From Larkinella humicola (lineage in GTDB: Bacteria > Bacteroidota > Bacteroidia > Cytophagales > Spirosomataceae): DNA of 64,000 bases. The translations under genes were made by a program, and so were the position numbers. The DNA lies in contig NZ_VTWS01000008.1 in the NCBI RefSeq assembly GCF_008727875.1, forward strand, positions 300,612 through 364,611, read 5' to 3'. This document shows positions 34,197-42,401 of the stretch, one piece after another (position 1 is the first letter of the stretch; the number at the start of each line of letters is the position of its first letter). The notes below the pieces were generated by a model. The model did no database searches. It saw nothing but the letters and a program-made list of their open reading frames with translations, and was not told the DNA's origin.

Positions 34197-35525
34197 ATGA
34201 AAAAGATCGTTGCCCTCTTTTTATCCCTCTCATTAACCGCTTCGCTGCCCGGTTTGGCGCAGACGAACTGGTCGCTGAAACAGTGCATTGATTACGGTCT
34301 TCAGCATTTTGGAACCGTGAAGATTGCTAGCTATCAGGTTGAAACCGCCCACCAGCAGGCTCGTCAGGCGTTGGGGCTTTATTTACCACAGGTGTCGGGC
34401 TCAGCGACATTTACGGATAACGTCAAGTTGCAAACGTCCATCATCCCGGCGGGACCGCTGTCGCCCGAACCAATCCGGCTGACCTTCGGTCAAAAATACC
34501 AGAACAACGTTTCCGCTCAGCTCACTCAGCCGCTTTACGACAAAGCTTTACTGCTCGGTCTCAAGGCGAATAAACCGAATCAGCAACTGGCCGACCTCAA
34601 CAACCGGCAAACCCGCGAAGACGTTATTTACAACATCACGAGCAATTACTACCAGGTCTTCATTTCCCAGCAACAGATCGCCCTCTTGAAAGACAACCTG
34701 GAGCGGACGCAGCAGGTGTTGAACATTCTGAAACTGCAACGGGATAACGGCGTGATTCAACCCGTGGATTATACGAATACGGAAGTGAGTTACAACAACA
34801 CCCGTTCGCAATTGTCGCTGGCTGAGAACGATGTAAACCTGGCCCTGAACCGTCTGAAATACCAAATGGGCTTATCGCAGGATCAGCCGCTGACCCTGTC
34901 GGACTCGTTGCTGATGAAAGTGGCTCCCGTGGTGGAACAAACCCAGTTCGACGCCAAAAATCTGGTGACCTTTCAGCAGGCCGAGACGAACCTGGCGCTG
35001 CAACGGCTGCAACTCCAGCGGATCCGGGCCGGTTATATGCCTGCACTGAATTTTACGGCCAATTACGGTACGCTGAACTTCGCAAATCAATTCGACAATG
35101 CCTTCAAGAACTTTATCGGGTACGGCAGCATTGGACTTCGCTTGAATGTGCCCATTTTCGACGGATTCCAGCGGGACGCGCAGGTGCAACAGGCGAAATT
35201 AACCGTGCTGACGCAGGAAGAACAGCAACGATTGAATACGGCTTCGTATCAACTCCAGTTCAGCAATGCCCAATCGCAAATTCAGAAAGCGAAACTGAAC
35301 GCCGAAAACGACGAACGAACCGTGAAGCTGGCCCAGGAGGTCTACAACATCACGACCTTGCAATATAAGCAGGGAACCAAACCGCTGACGGATCTGATCA
35401 ACGCCGACAATTCATACCGGCAAGCACAGTCAAACTACATCAATTCGCTCATTAATTTTTACCAGGCCCGGCTCGATCTGGAACAATCGCAGGGCACGTT
35501 GTTAACTTTCTATAACCAGCTCTGA
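34197..35525 (+). CDS. TolC family outer-membrane efflux protein
   Basis: A 442-residue protein with a signal peptide ending GLAQTN (about residue 22). It has the two internally repeated TolC halves with long coiled helices (NNRQTREDVIYNITSNYYQV, LLKDNLERTQQVLNILKLQR, then KLNAENDERTVKLAQEVYNI). It forms the outer-membrane channel of the tripartite pump. First gene of the operon, 78 bases after marR, followed by adaptor and pump at 22- and 29-base gaps. Confidence 0.92.
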   Translation: MKKIVALFLSLSLTASLPGLAQTNWSLKQCIDYGLQHFGTVKIASYQVETAHQQARQALGLYLPQVSGSATFTDNVKLQTSIIPAGPLSPEPIRLTFGQKYQNNVSAQLTQPLYDKALLLGLKANKPNQQLADLNNRQTREDVIYNITSNYYQVFISQQQIALLKDNLERTQQVLNILKLQRDNGVIQPVDYTNTEVSYNNTRSQLSLAENDVNLALNRLKYQMGLSQDQPLTLSDSLLMKVAPVVEQTQFDAKNLVTFQQAETNLALQRLQLQRIRAGYMPALNFTANYGTLNFANQFDNAFKNFIGYGSIGLRLNVPIFDGFQRDAQVQQAKLTVLTQEEQQRLNTASYQLQFSNAQSQIQKAKLNAENDERTVKLAQEVYNITTLQYKQGTKPLTDLINADNSYRQAQSNYINSLINFYQARLDLEQSQGTLLTFYNQL

Positions 35526-35547
35526 TTGCTAAATACAACCGAATAAA

Positions 35548-36603
35548 ATGAAAAAGACCACCATTATCGTCATCGTCGCTCTCGTGGCCATTACGTCGCT
35601 CATCGGCTTCCGGCTGGCTTCCAACAAGAAGAAAATCGATGAAAAAAACCAGATGCCGACTAACACCAACACCGCCATTCCGGTGACCGTTGCGCCGGTT
35701 GAAGAAGGAACCGTTAGCCAGCAACTGGTCAAAACCGGCAATTTGATTCCGTTCAAGGAAGCCGACATTACGGCCACAACCGCCGGCAAAGTGACGCAGG
35801 TGAATTTTGATCTGGGTTCTTCGATCCGGCAGGGCGCGACGCTGGTTCAACTGGATAACAAACTGAAAGAACTGTCGCTGGAAGCCACCCGACTGAACAT
35901 TGAAAAGCTGAAAAAAGACGTGACGCGGTATACCACGCTGCTGGCGGGCAATGCAACCACTGAAATTCAGTTGAATGAGACAAAATATAACTACGAAAAC
36001 GCCGTCAATCAGGCCGAGCAGATTCAGAAGCAGATTGCGGATGCCAACGTGAAAGCGCCGATCAGCGGCCGGATTGTGAAGAAAAACATCGAACCGGGCG
36101 AATACATTACGGTCGGGACGGTGTTGGGAACGGTGTTGGACGTAGCCCGGCTGAAAGTGCAGGTGCCAGTCAACGAAAGCGACGTGTACCGGTTGCGCGA
36201 AGGCCAGACGGTCCGCGTGTTGGCGGATGTGTTTCCGGGAAAAACGTTCAGCGGCCGCATTTCGTACATCGCTCCGCAGGGAACCGAGGAACACAATTAC
36301 CCGGTTGAGATCACCATCGACAACGCCGGTGGACTGAAAGCCGGAACGTTTGTCAACGTTGATTTCTCGCAGAAATCCAACCAGAAAGCCCTGCAAATTC
36401 CGCGCATGGCCCTGGTCGAGAGCATCAAGAATCCGTACGTCTATGTGGTGAATGGCACTACCGTGCAGAAACGTATCATCAAAGTAGGCCGGGAATTCGA
36501 CGATTCCATCGAAGTGCTGGAGGGGTTATCGGCTGGCGATCAGGTGGTAACGACGGGTCAACTGAACCTGAGCGACGGCAAAACCGTACAGATCACCCAA
36601 TAA
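35548..36603 (+). CDS. RND efflux periplasmic adaptor (MFP)
   Basis: A 351-residue membrane fusion protein anchored by one N-terminal helix (TIIVIVALVAITSLIGF). It has the lipoyl halves (GNLIPFKEADITATTAGKVT and NVKAPISGRIVKKNIEPGEY) flanking a short coiled coil, then the beta-barrel and membrane-proximal domains (VFPGKTFSGRISYIAPQGTE, VVNGTTVQKRIIKVGREFDD). It links the RND pump to the TolC channel. Confidence 0.93.
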   Translation: MKKTTIIVIVALVAITSLIGFRLASNKKKIDEKNQMPTNTNTAIPVTVAPVEEGTVSQQLVKTGNLIPFKEADITATTAGKVTQVNFDLGSSIRQGATLVQLDNKLKELSLEATRLNIEKLKKDVTRYTTLLAGNATTEIQLNETKYNYENAVNQAEQIQKQIADANVKAPISGRIVKKNIEPGEYITVGTVLGTVLDVARLKVQVPVNESDVYRLREGQTVRVLADVFPGKTFSGRISYIAPQGTEEHNYPVEITIDNAGGLKAGTFVNVDFSQKSNQKALQIPRMALVESIKNPYVYVVNGTTVQKRIIKVGREFDDSIEVLEGLSAGDQVVTTGQLNLSDGKTVQITQ

Positions 36604-36632
36604 CCGTACCCACGGCTTAAACGACTCAAACC

Positions 36633-39600
36633 ATGTCCATATCCGAAATAGCGGTCAAACGTCCGTTGCTGGTAATCACCATCTTTATTGTACTCATCCT
36701 GTTTGGGGCACTGAGTTACAAGCAACTGTCTTACAACCTGTTGCCGAAGTTCGAAGCCAACGTCATCAGCGTGGCCACGACCTACCGCGGAGCCTCCGCC
36801 GACGAGGTGGAAACCAACGTGACCAAGCGCATTGAAGACGCCCTATCGTCGCTGGAAGGGCTGGATCGCATGACCTCAACCTCGCAGGAAGGAGCCTCCA
36901 TTGTGATTATTCAGCTTAAAAACGGCATCAGCACCACCCTGGCCCAGCAGGATGCCCAGCGCAAAGTAGAGCAGATTGTCAACCTGTTGCCCGACGAAGC
37001 CGACCGCCCGATTCTGAACAAATTCTCGACCGACGAAATCCCGGTTTTGCGGATGGGCGTTACGGCCGATATGTCACCGACGGCGCTGTACGACCTGATC
37101 GATAATGATATCAAACCGCAGTTGTCGAACGTTTCCGGCGTGGGTCAGGTCAACGTCATTGGCGGGAACGAACGCGAAATTCAGGTGAACGTCAACCCGG
37201 AAAAACTCCGTGCCTACGGCGTGTCGATTGGTCAGGTTTCGCAGGCCATCAACGCAGCCAATACCAGTTATCCGGCCGGTCAGTTGGAAACGCGGGAGTC
37301 ACAGTATTCGATTCGTTTTGATGCTTCCGTCGAAACGACCAACCGCCTGCGCGAGTTGATCATTGTCCGCAAAACCAACGGCAGCCAGGTGTTGCTCAAG
37401 GATCTGGCCGAAGTGGTGGACGCAACCACCAAACCGACCGCCATCAACCACATCAATGCCCTGCCGGCCATCGGGCTGCAAATTCAGAAACAGTCGGATG
37501 CCAATGCGGTATCAGTCAGCCAGTTGACGCAGGTCAAGCTGACGCAACTGGAAAAACAGTACAGCCAGTTCAAGCTGAAATTCAACATTGCCTCCGATCA
37601 GTCGATCTACACCCTGGCTTCGGCCAATGCCGTCGTCTTTGACATGGGACTGGCGATCCTGATTGTGTCGGTGGTCATGCTGCTCTTCCTGCACAGTTTC
37701 CGCTCGGCCATGTTCGTGCTGGTGGCCCTGCCATCGTCGATGATTCCGACCTTCGCGCTCATGTACATCATGGGTTTTTCGCTGAACCTGATGACACTGA
37801 TGGCCTTATCGCTGGTGGTCGGTATTCTGGTCGATGACTCGATTGTGGTGCTGGAAAACATCAACCGCCACCTCGAAATGGGGAAAGACAAACGGACGGC
37901 AGCTTTGGACGGACGGAGTGAAATTGGCTTCACCGCTTTAGCGATTACGCTGGTGGACGTCGTGGTGTTCGTGCCATTGGCCATGACCGGCGGTTTGATC
38001 GGGAACATCCTGCGGGAATTTGCCTTGGTGGTGGTTTTCTCGACTCTGATGAGTTTGCTCGTCTCCTTTACGCTGACGCCTTTGCTGGCATCGCGCTTCG
38101 GCAAGATCGAAGTCCTCAGCAAAAGCTCTTTGTGGGGACGTCTAAACCTGGGCTTTGAAAGCCTGATCGACCGGCTGACGGCCGCTTATGGCCGGATTCT
38201 GGTCTGGGTACTGGGCCACAAACGCTACGTGTTCATCGGGATTTTTGCCTTGCTGGTGGGCTCCATTGCCTTAGTTCCTGCCGGTTTTATCGGGGGCGCT
38301 TTTATGCCGGCCAGTGATCAGGGTGAAATGAGCATCCAGATTGAGCTCGCACCAACGGCTTCCATTTATCAGAGCAATGCCGTAGCGCAGCGGGCGGAGC
38401 AAATTATTATGAAACACCCCGAAGTGACCAATGTGTTCACCAATGTGGGGTATACCAGCAGCGGGATTGCTACCTCCTCGAACAGCAATATTGCCGATCT
38501 GAACGTGAAACTGATCGATAAAAAACTGCGCACCATATCGACTGAGAGCTTCGGTCAATTGCTGAAAGAAGAAGTGGGAAAAATTCCGGGCGTGAAAGTA
38601 ACGGTTGTTCCGGTGGGTCTTGTGGGAGCTTCGCAGGCGCCGATTCAGATTGCCGTGAAAGGAACGAACCTGGCCGACATCCGGAAAGCCGCTGCGCAGG
38701 TGAAGGAAGTGACCCAGTCGGTGCCGGGCACGCAGGATGTGAAGTATTCGGTAAAAGACCCAAAACCGGAAGTAACGGTTAATCTCGACCGGGATAAAAT
38801 GGCCCAATTGGGGATCAATGCTTCTGAAGTCGGGATTGCGTTGCAGAATGCTTTCCGGGGTAACGACCTGTCGAAATTTAAGCAGAAGGGGAATGAGTAT
38901 GATATTCTCATCAGCCTGGATCAGTTCGATCGCACCAAACCGGAAGACATCAGCCGGTTGACGTTTGTCAATAACCAGGGCAAAACGTTTGAACTCTCGC
39001 AGTTTGCTCAGGTTCAGGAACAAATTGGCGAAAGCGTGCTGGAACGCATCGACCGGCTTTCTTCGGTGACGGTTAACGCCCAGGTGGTGGGTCGTCCGGT
39101 GGGAACCGTTGGTACGGATATTCAAACCAAAATGGCGAACGTGAAGCTGCCGGAAGGCGTTTCGATTCAGTATCTGGGTCAGTTGCAGCAACAATCCGAC
39201 GCGTTTGGCAGCCTCGGACTGGCGTTGATGATTGCCATTCTGCTGGTGTATTTTATCATGGTGGCACTCTACGAAAGCGTGGTTTATCCGTTCGTCGTCC
39301 TGTTCTCCATCCCGGTAGCCCTGGTAGGCGCCTTGCTGGCGCTGGCCCTGACGATGGAAAGTCTGACGGTTTTCTCGATTGTCGGGATGATCATGCTGCT
39401 CGGTCTGGTGGCCAAAAATGCCATTCTGATCGTCGACTTTACCAATCAGTTGAAAGCCGAAGGGCACGATGTGGTCGATGCCCTGATCGAAGCCGGAAAA
39501 GAGCGGTTGCGCCCGATTCTGATGACTACGCTGGCGATGATTCTGGGGATGCTCCCGATTGCGCTGGCCAGTGGTGCCGGTGCCGAAACCAAAAACGGGA

Positions 39601-39764
39601 TGGCCTGGGTCATCATCGGCGGTCTGACGTCGTCGCTGATTTTGACGTTGCTGATCGTTCCATCGATGTATCTGGTGGTCGATCGGATTATCGCCCGGTT
39701 TACCGGAAAGAAAGTAAAACCGAAAAAACCGCAGGAACTGGAAGTAGCGCAGGCGATTGACTGA
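36633..39764 (+). CDS. RND family multidrug efflux pump
   Basis: A 1043-residue inner-membrane transporter of the HAE1/AcrB class with 12 helices and two large periplasmic loops. It carries the N-terminal KRPLLVITIFIVLILFGALS helix, the porter domain (VTKRIEDALSSLEGLDRMTS) and the proton-relay motif VDDSIVVLENINRH in helix 4, with the Asp pair equivalent to AcrB Asp407/408. It exports drugs or toxic metabolites by proton exchange. Complete and last in the MarR-controlled operon. Confidence 0.95.
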   Translation: MSISEIAVKRPLLVITIFIVLILFGALSYKQLSYNLLPKFEANVISVATTYRGASADEVETNVTKRIEDALSSLEGLDRMTSTSQEGASIVIIQLKNGISTTLAQQDAQRKVEQIVNLLPDEADRPILNKFSTDEIPVLRMGVTADMSPTALYDLIDNDIKPQLSNVSGVGQVNVIGGNEREIQVNVNPEKLRAYGVSIGQVSQAINAANTSYPAGQLETRESQYSIRFDASVETTNRLRELIIVRKTNGSQVLLKDLAEVVDATTKPTAINHINALPAIGLQIQKQSDANAVSVSQLTQVKLTQLEKQYSQFKLKFNIASDQSIYTLASANAVVFDMGLAILIVSVVMLLFLHSFRSAMFVLVALPSSMIPTFALMYIMGFSLNLMTLMALSLVVGILVDDSIVVLENINRHLEMGKDKRTAALDGRSEIGFTALAITLVDVVVFVPLAMTGGLIGNILREFALVVVFSTLMSLLVSFTLTPLLASRFGKIEVLSKSSLWGRLNLGFESLIDRLTAAYGRILVWVLGHKRYVFIGIFALLVGSIALVPAGFIGGAFMPASDQGEMSIQIELAPTASIYQSNAVAQRAEQIIMKHPEVTNVFTNVGYTSSGIATSSNSNIADLNVKLIDKKLRTISTESFGQLLKEEVGKIPGVKVTVVPVGLVGASQAPIQIAVKGTNLADIRKAAAQVKEVTQSVPGTQDVKYSVKDPKPEVTVNLDRDKMAQLGINASEVGIALQNAFRGNDLSKFKQKGNEYDILISLDQFDRTKPEDISRLTFVNNQGKTFELSQFAQVQEQIGESVLERIDRLSSVTVNAQVVGRPVGTVGTDIQTKMANVKLPEGVSIQYLGQLQQQSDAFGSLGLALMIAILLVYFIMVALYESVVYPFVVLFSIPVALVGALLALALTMESLTVFSIVGMIMLLGLVAKNAILIVDFTNQLKAEGHDVVDALIEAGKERLRPILMTTLAMILGMLPIALASGAGAETKNGMAWVIIGGLTSSLILTLLIVPSMYLVVDRIIARFTGKKVKPKKPQELEVAQAID

Positions 39765-39899
39765 CAAGCAGTTTGAGTTAACCGGGGAGAGCCCTGGAAG
39801 GGCGGTCTGTCACTAGCTGATGTAGGTTGCCTATTGACAGGACAGGCCTCCGGCCTTAATTCAAACAACTTCTGAGCTTTTGCAAAGCAAGTACAAAAG

Positions 39900-39925
39900 A
39901 AAGGAGCACCGACAAGTGCTCCTTT
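39900..39925 (+). terminator. Rho-independent terminator of the RND operon
   Basis: A perfect 10-bp stem (AAAGGAGCAC, 39900-39909; GTGCTCCTTT, 39916-39925) with a 6-base loop is followed by TTGG and a T-rich stretch. It lies about 135 bases after the pump stop. The 135 bases between hold a GC-rich hairpin-like GGCCTCCGGCC but no gene. Confidence 0.75.
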
Positions 39926-39974
39926 TTGGTTAAAAAGTCTTTTTTCTCTACTCTCACTTCTTTCATCTTTGAAA

Positions 39975-40688
39975 TCAGTCCTTGCGCACGGTGCTTGAAC
40001 CCGATATGTTGGTTTTTACCTCGGGTGCGCCCCGATACCGCACGCTGCTGGCGCCACTGGCTTTTACTTCGAGCCGTTTCGATACCCGGACACGGGCCGT
40101 GCTGGCTCCCGATAAATCCAGTTCGGCTTCATCGACCGGATAATCAAAGGCTTCTACTTTGCTGGCTCCCGACAGTTCGCCGATTAGCAGCCCACTCGCT
40201 CCCCTGAGGTCGAGATCCGATGCGCCCGACAGATCGATGTTAGTCCGGTCGGCGTCGAGATCGACGGTTGAACGGGATGCGCCCGTTAGTTTGATGTCGA
40301 AATCCCGCAATCCCTGAAAACCGGTGATGTCGGACCGCGAAGCGCCCGAAAAATCGACGCCCCGCAGGGTCGGCATCGTAATGGTGATGTTCATGTCGTA
40401 CCGCCGGTTCCGCGACGAGCCATTGCGATAGCGGGCGTACAGCGTACCGGCCCGGGTGTAGATCTCGAGATCATCGAGATCCCGGCTGTTTCCGCGGGCT
40501 TCAATACTAAAGTTACTGCCTTGTTCAACGCTGATGTTGAAGGCACTGCCCATATCGAGCCGGTCGAAGTTGGTCAGGCCAAACGAGCGGTCGTCTTCTT
40601 CATAAGGGCCGACGTGTTCAAAGTCGCAGGAGGTCAGCGACACCAGAGCGAAAAGAAAAAAAGCGGAAAGAATGGTGGTGAATTTCAT
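39975..40688 (-). CDS. GIN-domain (DUF2807) lipoprotein
   Basis: A 237-residue lipoprotein (lipobox LTSC near residue 20 from the inner Met). The rest is the putative auto-transporter adhesin head-GIN domain, a right-handed beta-helix built of DLSGAS/DLRGAS-type turns: GVDFSGASRSDI, KLTGASRSTV, DLSGASDLDLRGAS and GELSGASKVEAFDY. Typical of Bacteroidota surface proteins of unknown function. The Met at 40688 is preferred; one three codons earlier is possible. Confidence 0.87.
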   Translation of the reverse strand: MKFTTILSAFFLFALVSLTSCDFEHVGPYEEDDRSFGLTNFDRLDMGSAFNISVEQGSNFSIEARGNSRDLDDLEIYTRAGTLYARYRNGSSRNRRYDMNITITMPTLRGVDFSGASRSDITGFQGLRDFDIKLTGASRSTVDLDADRTNIDLSGASDLDLRGASGLLIGELSGASKVEAFDYPVDEAELDLSGASTARVRVSKRLEVKASGASSVRYRGAPEVKTNISGSSTVRKD

Positions 40689-40928
40689 GGTTGTCATAGC
40701 GATTTGTGGATGTATTTGCTGTTGTATGCTGCTATGACCCGCGTCGGAAGCTCTCCCCCTACGCGGTTTTGAAAAAAAAGTTTTTAATAGAAAAGAAAGT
40801 TGGATGGGAATGGATGGAAAAACCGGTTATCAGCCTGACATTTGGGAGTTTGTCGGCATTGGCCCGGAACAAGTTCCAATCCAAAGTGCCTTTCAGGCGT
40901 TTAAATCTGCAAGTAAACAACGATTACT

Positions 40929-41561
40929 ATGAACTACAAACTGGTTATTTTCGATTTCGATGGCACGCTGGCTGATTCCTTTCCCTATTTTTTGAAAACG
41001 GTAAACGTGCTGGCAGAGACCTATCATTTTCCACCCATCGATCCTGAGAATGTCGATCAGCTCCGGGGCATGGATGCCCGTCAGTTGATGAAAAACGCCC
41101 GGCTGCCCGCTTGGAAAATACCGCTCATTGCCAATGCCTTTATTCGCCAGATGGGCAAAGACATTGCGCAAATTCCGTTGTTTGAGGGTGTGCCCGATCT
41201 GTTAAAGCAGTTGTCGCATCAGGGCGTCCGGCTGGCCATCGTCAGTTCCAATTCGGAAGAGAATATCCGCCGGGTGCTGGGCCCCGAAACCGCAGCCCTC
41301 ATCACGCACTACGGCTGTGGTAGCTCGCTGTTCGGGAAACAGTACAAATTCAGAAAAGCCCTGGTAAAAGTTGGCGTTAAGCCCGGCGAAGTTCTTTGTG
41401 TCGGCGATGAAATTCGGGACCTGGAAGCTGCAAAAGAAGCCGGTATTGCCTTCGGTGGCGTTGCCTGGGGCTACACCCGCGCCGACGTACTGGAGGCATA
41501 CGCCGATAGTACGGTTTTTTATACCGTAGAGGACATCGTCAAAACCGTGGTCTCAGCTTAA
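40929..41561 (+). CDS. HAD family phosphatase (phosphoglycolate phosphatase-like)
   Basis: A 210-residue HAD-IA hydrolase. Motif I is FDFDGTLADS (nucleophile Asp9, Asp11), motif II is LAIVSSNSEENIR, and motifs III/IV lie in KFRKALVKVGVKP and CVGDEIRDLEAAKEAGI. An alpha-helical cap (about 20-85) follows motif I. It resembles phosphoglycolate phosphatases; the substrate is not determinable. Cytoplasmic, monocistronic. Confidence 0.87.
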   Translation: MNYKLVIFDFDGTLADSFPYFLKTVNVLAETYHFPPIDPENVDQLRGMDARQLMKNARLPAWKIPLIANAFIRQMGKDIAQIPLFEGVPDLLKQLSHQGVRLAIVSSNSEENIRRVLGPETAALITHYGCGSSLFGKQYKFRKALVKVGVKPGEVLCVGDEIRDLEAAKEAGIAFGGVAWGYTRADVLEAYADSTVFYTVEDIVKTVVSA

Positions 41562-41578
41562 GGTTCAGGCATTTACAC

Positions 41579-41743
41579 TCATTTTTTCTCCTCTTTTTCC
41601 GCCTGCCAGTTCGTCAGAATGGATAAGGGCCAGAACAGAGTAGACACAATTGCTTTATGCCAATTCGGTTTGCCAGGGGCGCGCAGTGCTTTTCCGCAAT
41701 ACCAGGCCAGGATAACGACGGATATAAACCATGCCAATACCAT
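41579..41743 (-). CDS. 54-residue membrane protein
   Basis: A small minus-strand gene, MVLAWFISVVILAWYCGKAL at the start, then RAPGKPNWHK and a second hydrophobic segment IVSTLFWPLSILTNW before a charged tail (QAEKEEKK). It has two short hydrophobic stretches and positive residues between them, so it is probably a small inner-membrane protein. No in-frame alternative start exists upstream (a TAA is near). Homologues of such proteins are common in Bacteroidota, but I do not recognise the family. An imperfect palindrome (41756-41779) sits just upstream. Confidence 0.6.
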   Translation of the reverse strand: MVLAWFISVVILAWYCGKALRAPGKPNWHKAIVSTLFWPLSILTNWQAEKEEKK

Positions 41744-41855
41744 ATCGTTGGTAATTTAAGTGCCATTAAAGGTACTTAAAAAGTTCATAGGATGAACACT
41801 TCCGCAAACATCAATTACCCAACTGTTTAGCAGGATATTTCAAATCCTGTCTTCC

Positions 41856-42260
41856 TTACATCCCATACAGATAAGCGGTTCTTAACTTTACTTTTACCGG
41901 TTTTCCCGCCAGTTTACCCGGCACCCATTTGGGCATGGTTCTGAATGCCTCCAACGCTGCCTCATCACACCCATAGCCCAAACCTTGGGTTACTTTAAAG
42001 TTGCCGGGTGTTCCATCTTCGTGAATAACAAATTCTAAAAAAACTTTGCCCTGGATCTTATTCTTCCGGGCTTCTTTTGGGTAATGATGATTTCCATCTA
42101 CCAGTTTCATCAGCGCTTTCATCCCACCCGAAAACTGAGGCATTTGATCCACTTTAGTATACACACTATCCGTTGAAACCTGCGCATCAACGGTCTGTGC
42201 ATCAGCTACACTGATCACGGCAGCCAGGATTAGAGCGGATAAATAGAGTGATTTTATCAT
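41856..42260 (-). CDS. Periplasmic TonB C-terminal domain protein
   Basis: A 134-residue protein with a signal peptide (residues 1-22, ending ADAQT) and a TonB C-terminal domain (YPKEARKNKIQGKVFLEFVI, GTPGNFKVTQGLGYGCDEAA, AFRTMPKWVPGKLAGKPVKV, ending KLRTAYLYGM). It lacks the N-terminal membrane anchor and the Pro-rich linker of true TonB, so it probably does not transduce energy on its own. Such free TonB_C proteins are frequent in Bacteroidota. Confidence 0.83.
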   Translation of the reverse strand: MIKSLYLSALILAAVISVADAQTVDAQVSTDSVYTKVDQMPQFSGGMKALMKLVDGNHHYPKEARKNKIQGKVFLEFVIHEDGTPGNFKVTQGLGYGCDEAALEAFRTMPKWVPGKLAGKPVKVKLRTAYLYGM

Positions 42261-42279
42261 AGAATTTAGGGTAGCAGCT

Positions 42280-42326
42280 TATATTTCTGCAATATATAAG
42301 TAAACTTTATATATTGCAGAAATATA
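42280..42326. repeat. Perfect 20-bp inverted repeat upstream of the TonB_C gene
   Basis: Arms 42280-42299 and 42307-42326 are perfect reverse complements around a 7-base loop. The arm reads TATATTTCTGCAATATATAA, AT-rich unlike its surroundings. It ends 20 bases before the TonB_C ATG (minus strand), so it could be an operator in that promoter or a terminator for the large gene to the right. Confidence 0.6.
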
Positions 42327-42401
42327 GGTTGGAATTCAATGGGAATTCTAATATTAAATTCTATGACGAAGCTTAAAGAATCTTCAATTGGTTACGAAAA
42401 C

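Noticed and set aside
38271..39767. A 498-codon open frame antisense to the RND pump
   Set aside because: The same shadow effect; its His/Arg/Gln-rich translation has no recognisable motif, and the pump gene is intact on the plus strand.
39765..39899. Possible mobile-element end after the RND operon
   Set aside because: Only a GC-rich GGCCTCCGGCC element and no transposase, terminal repeats or target duplication are visible.
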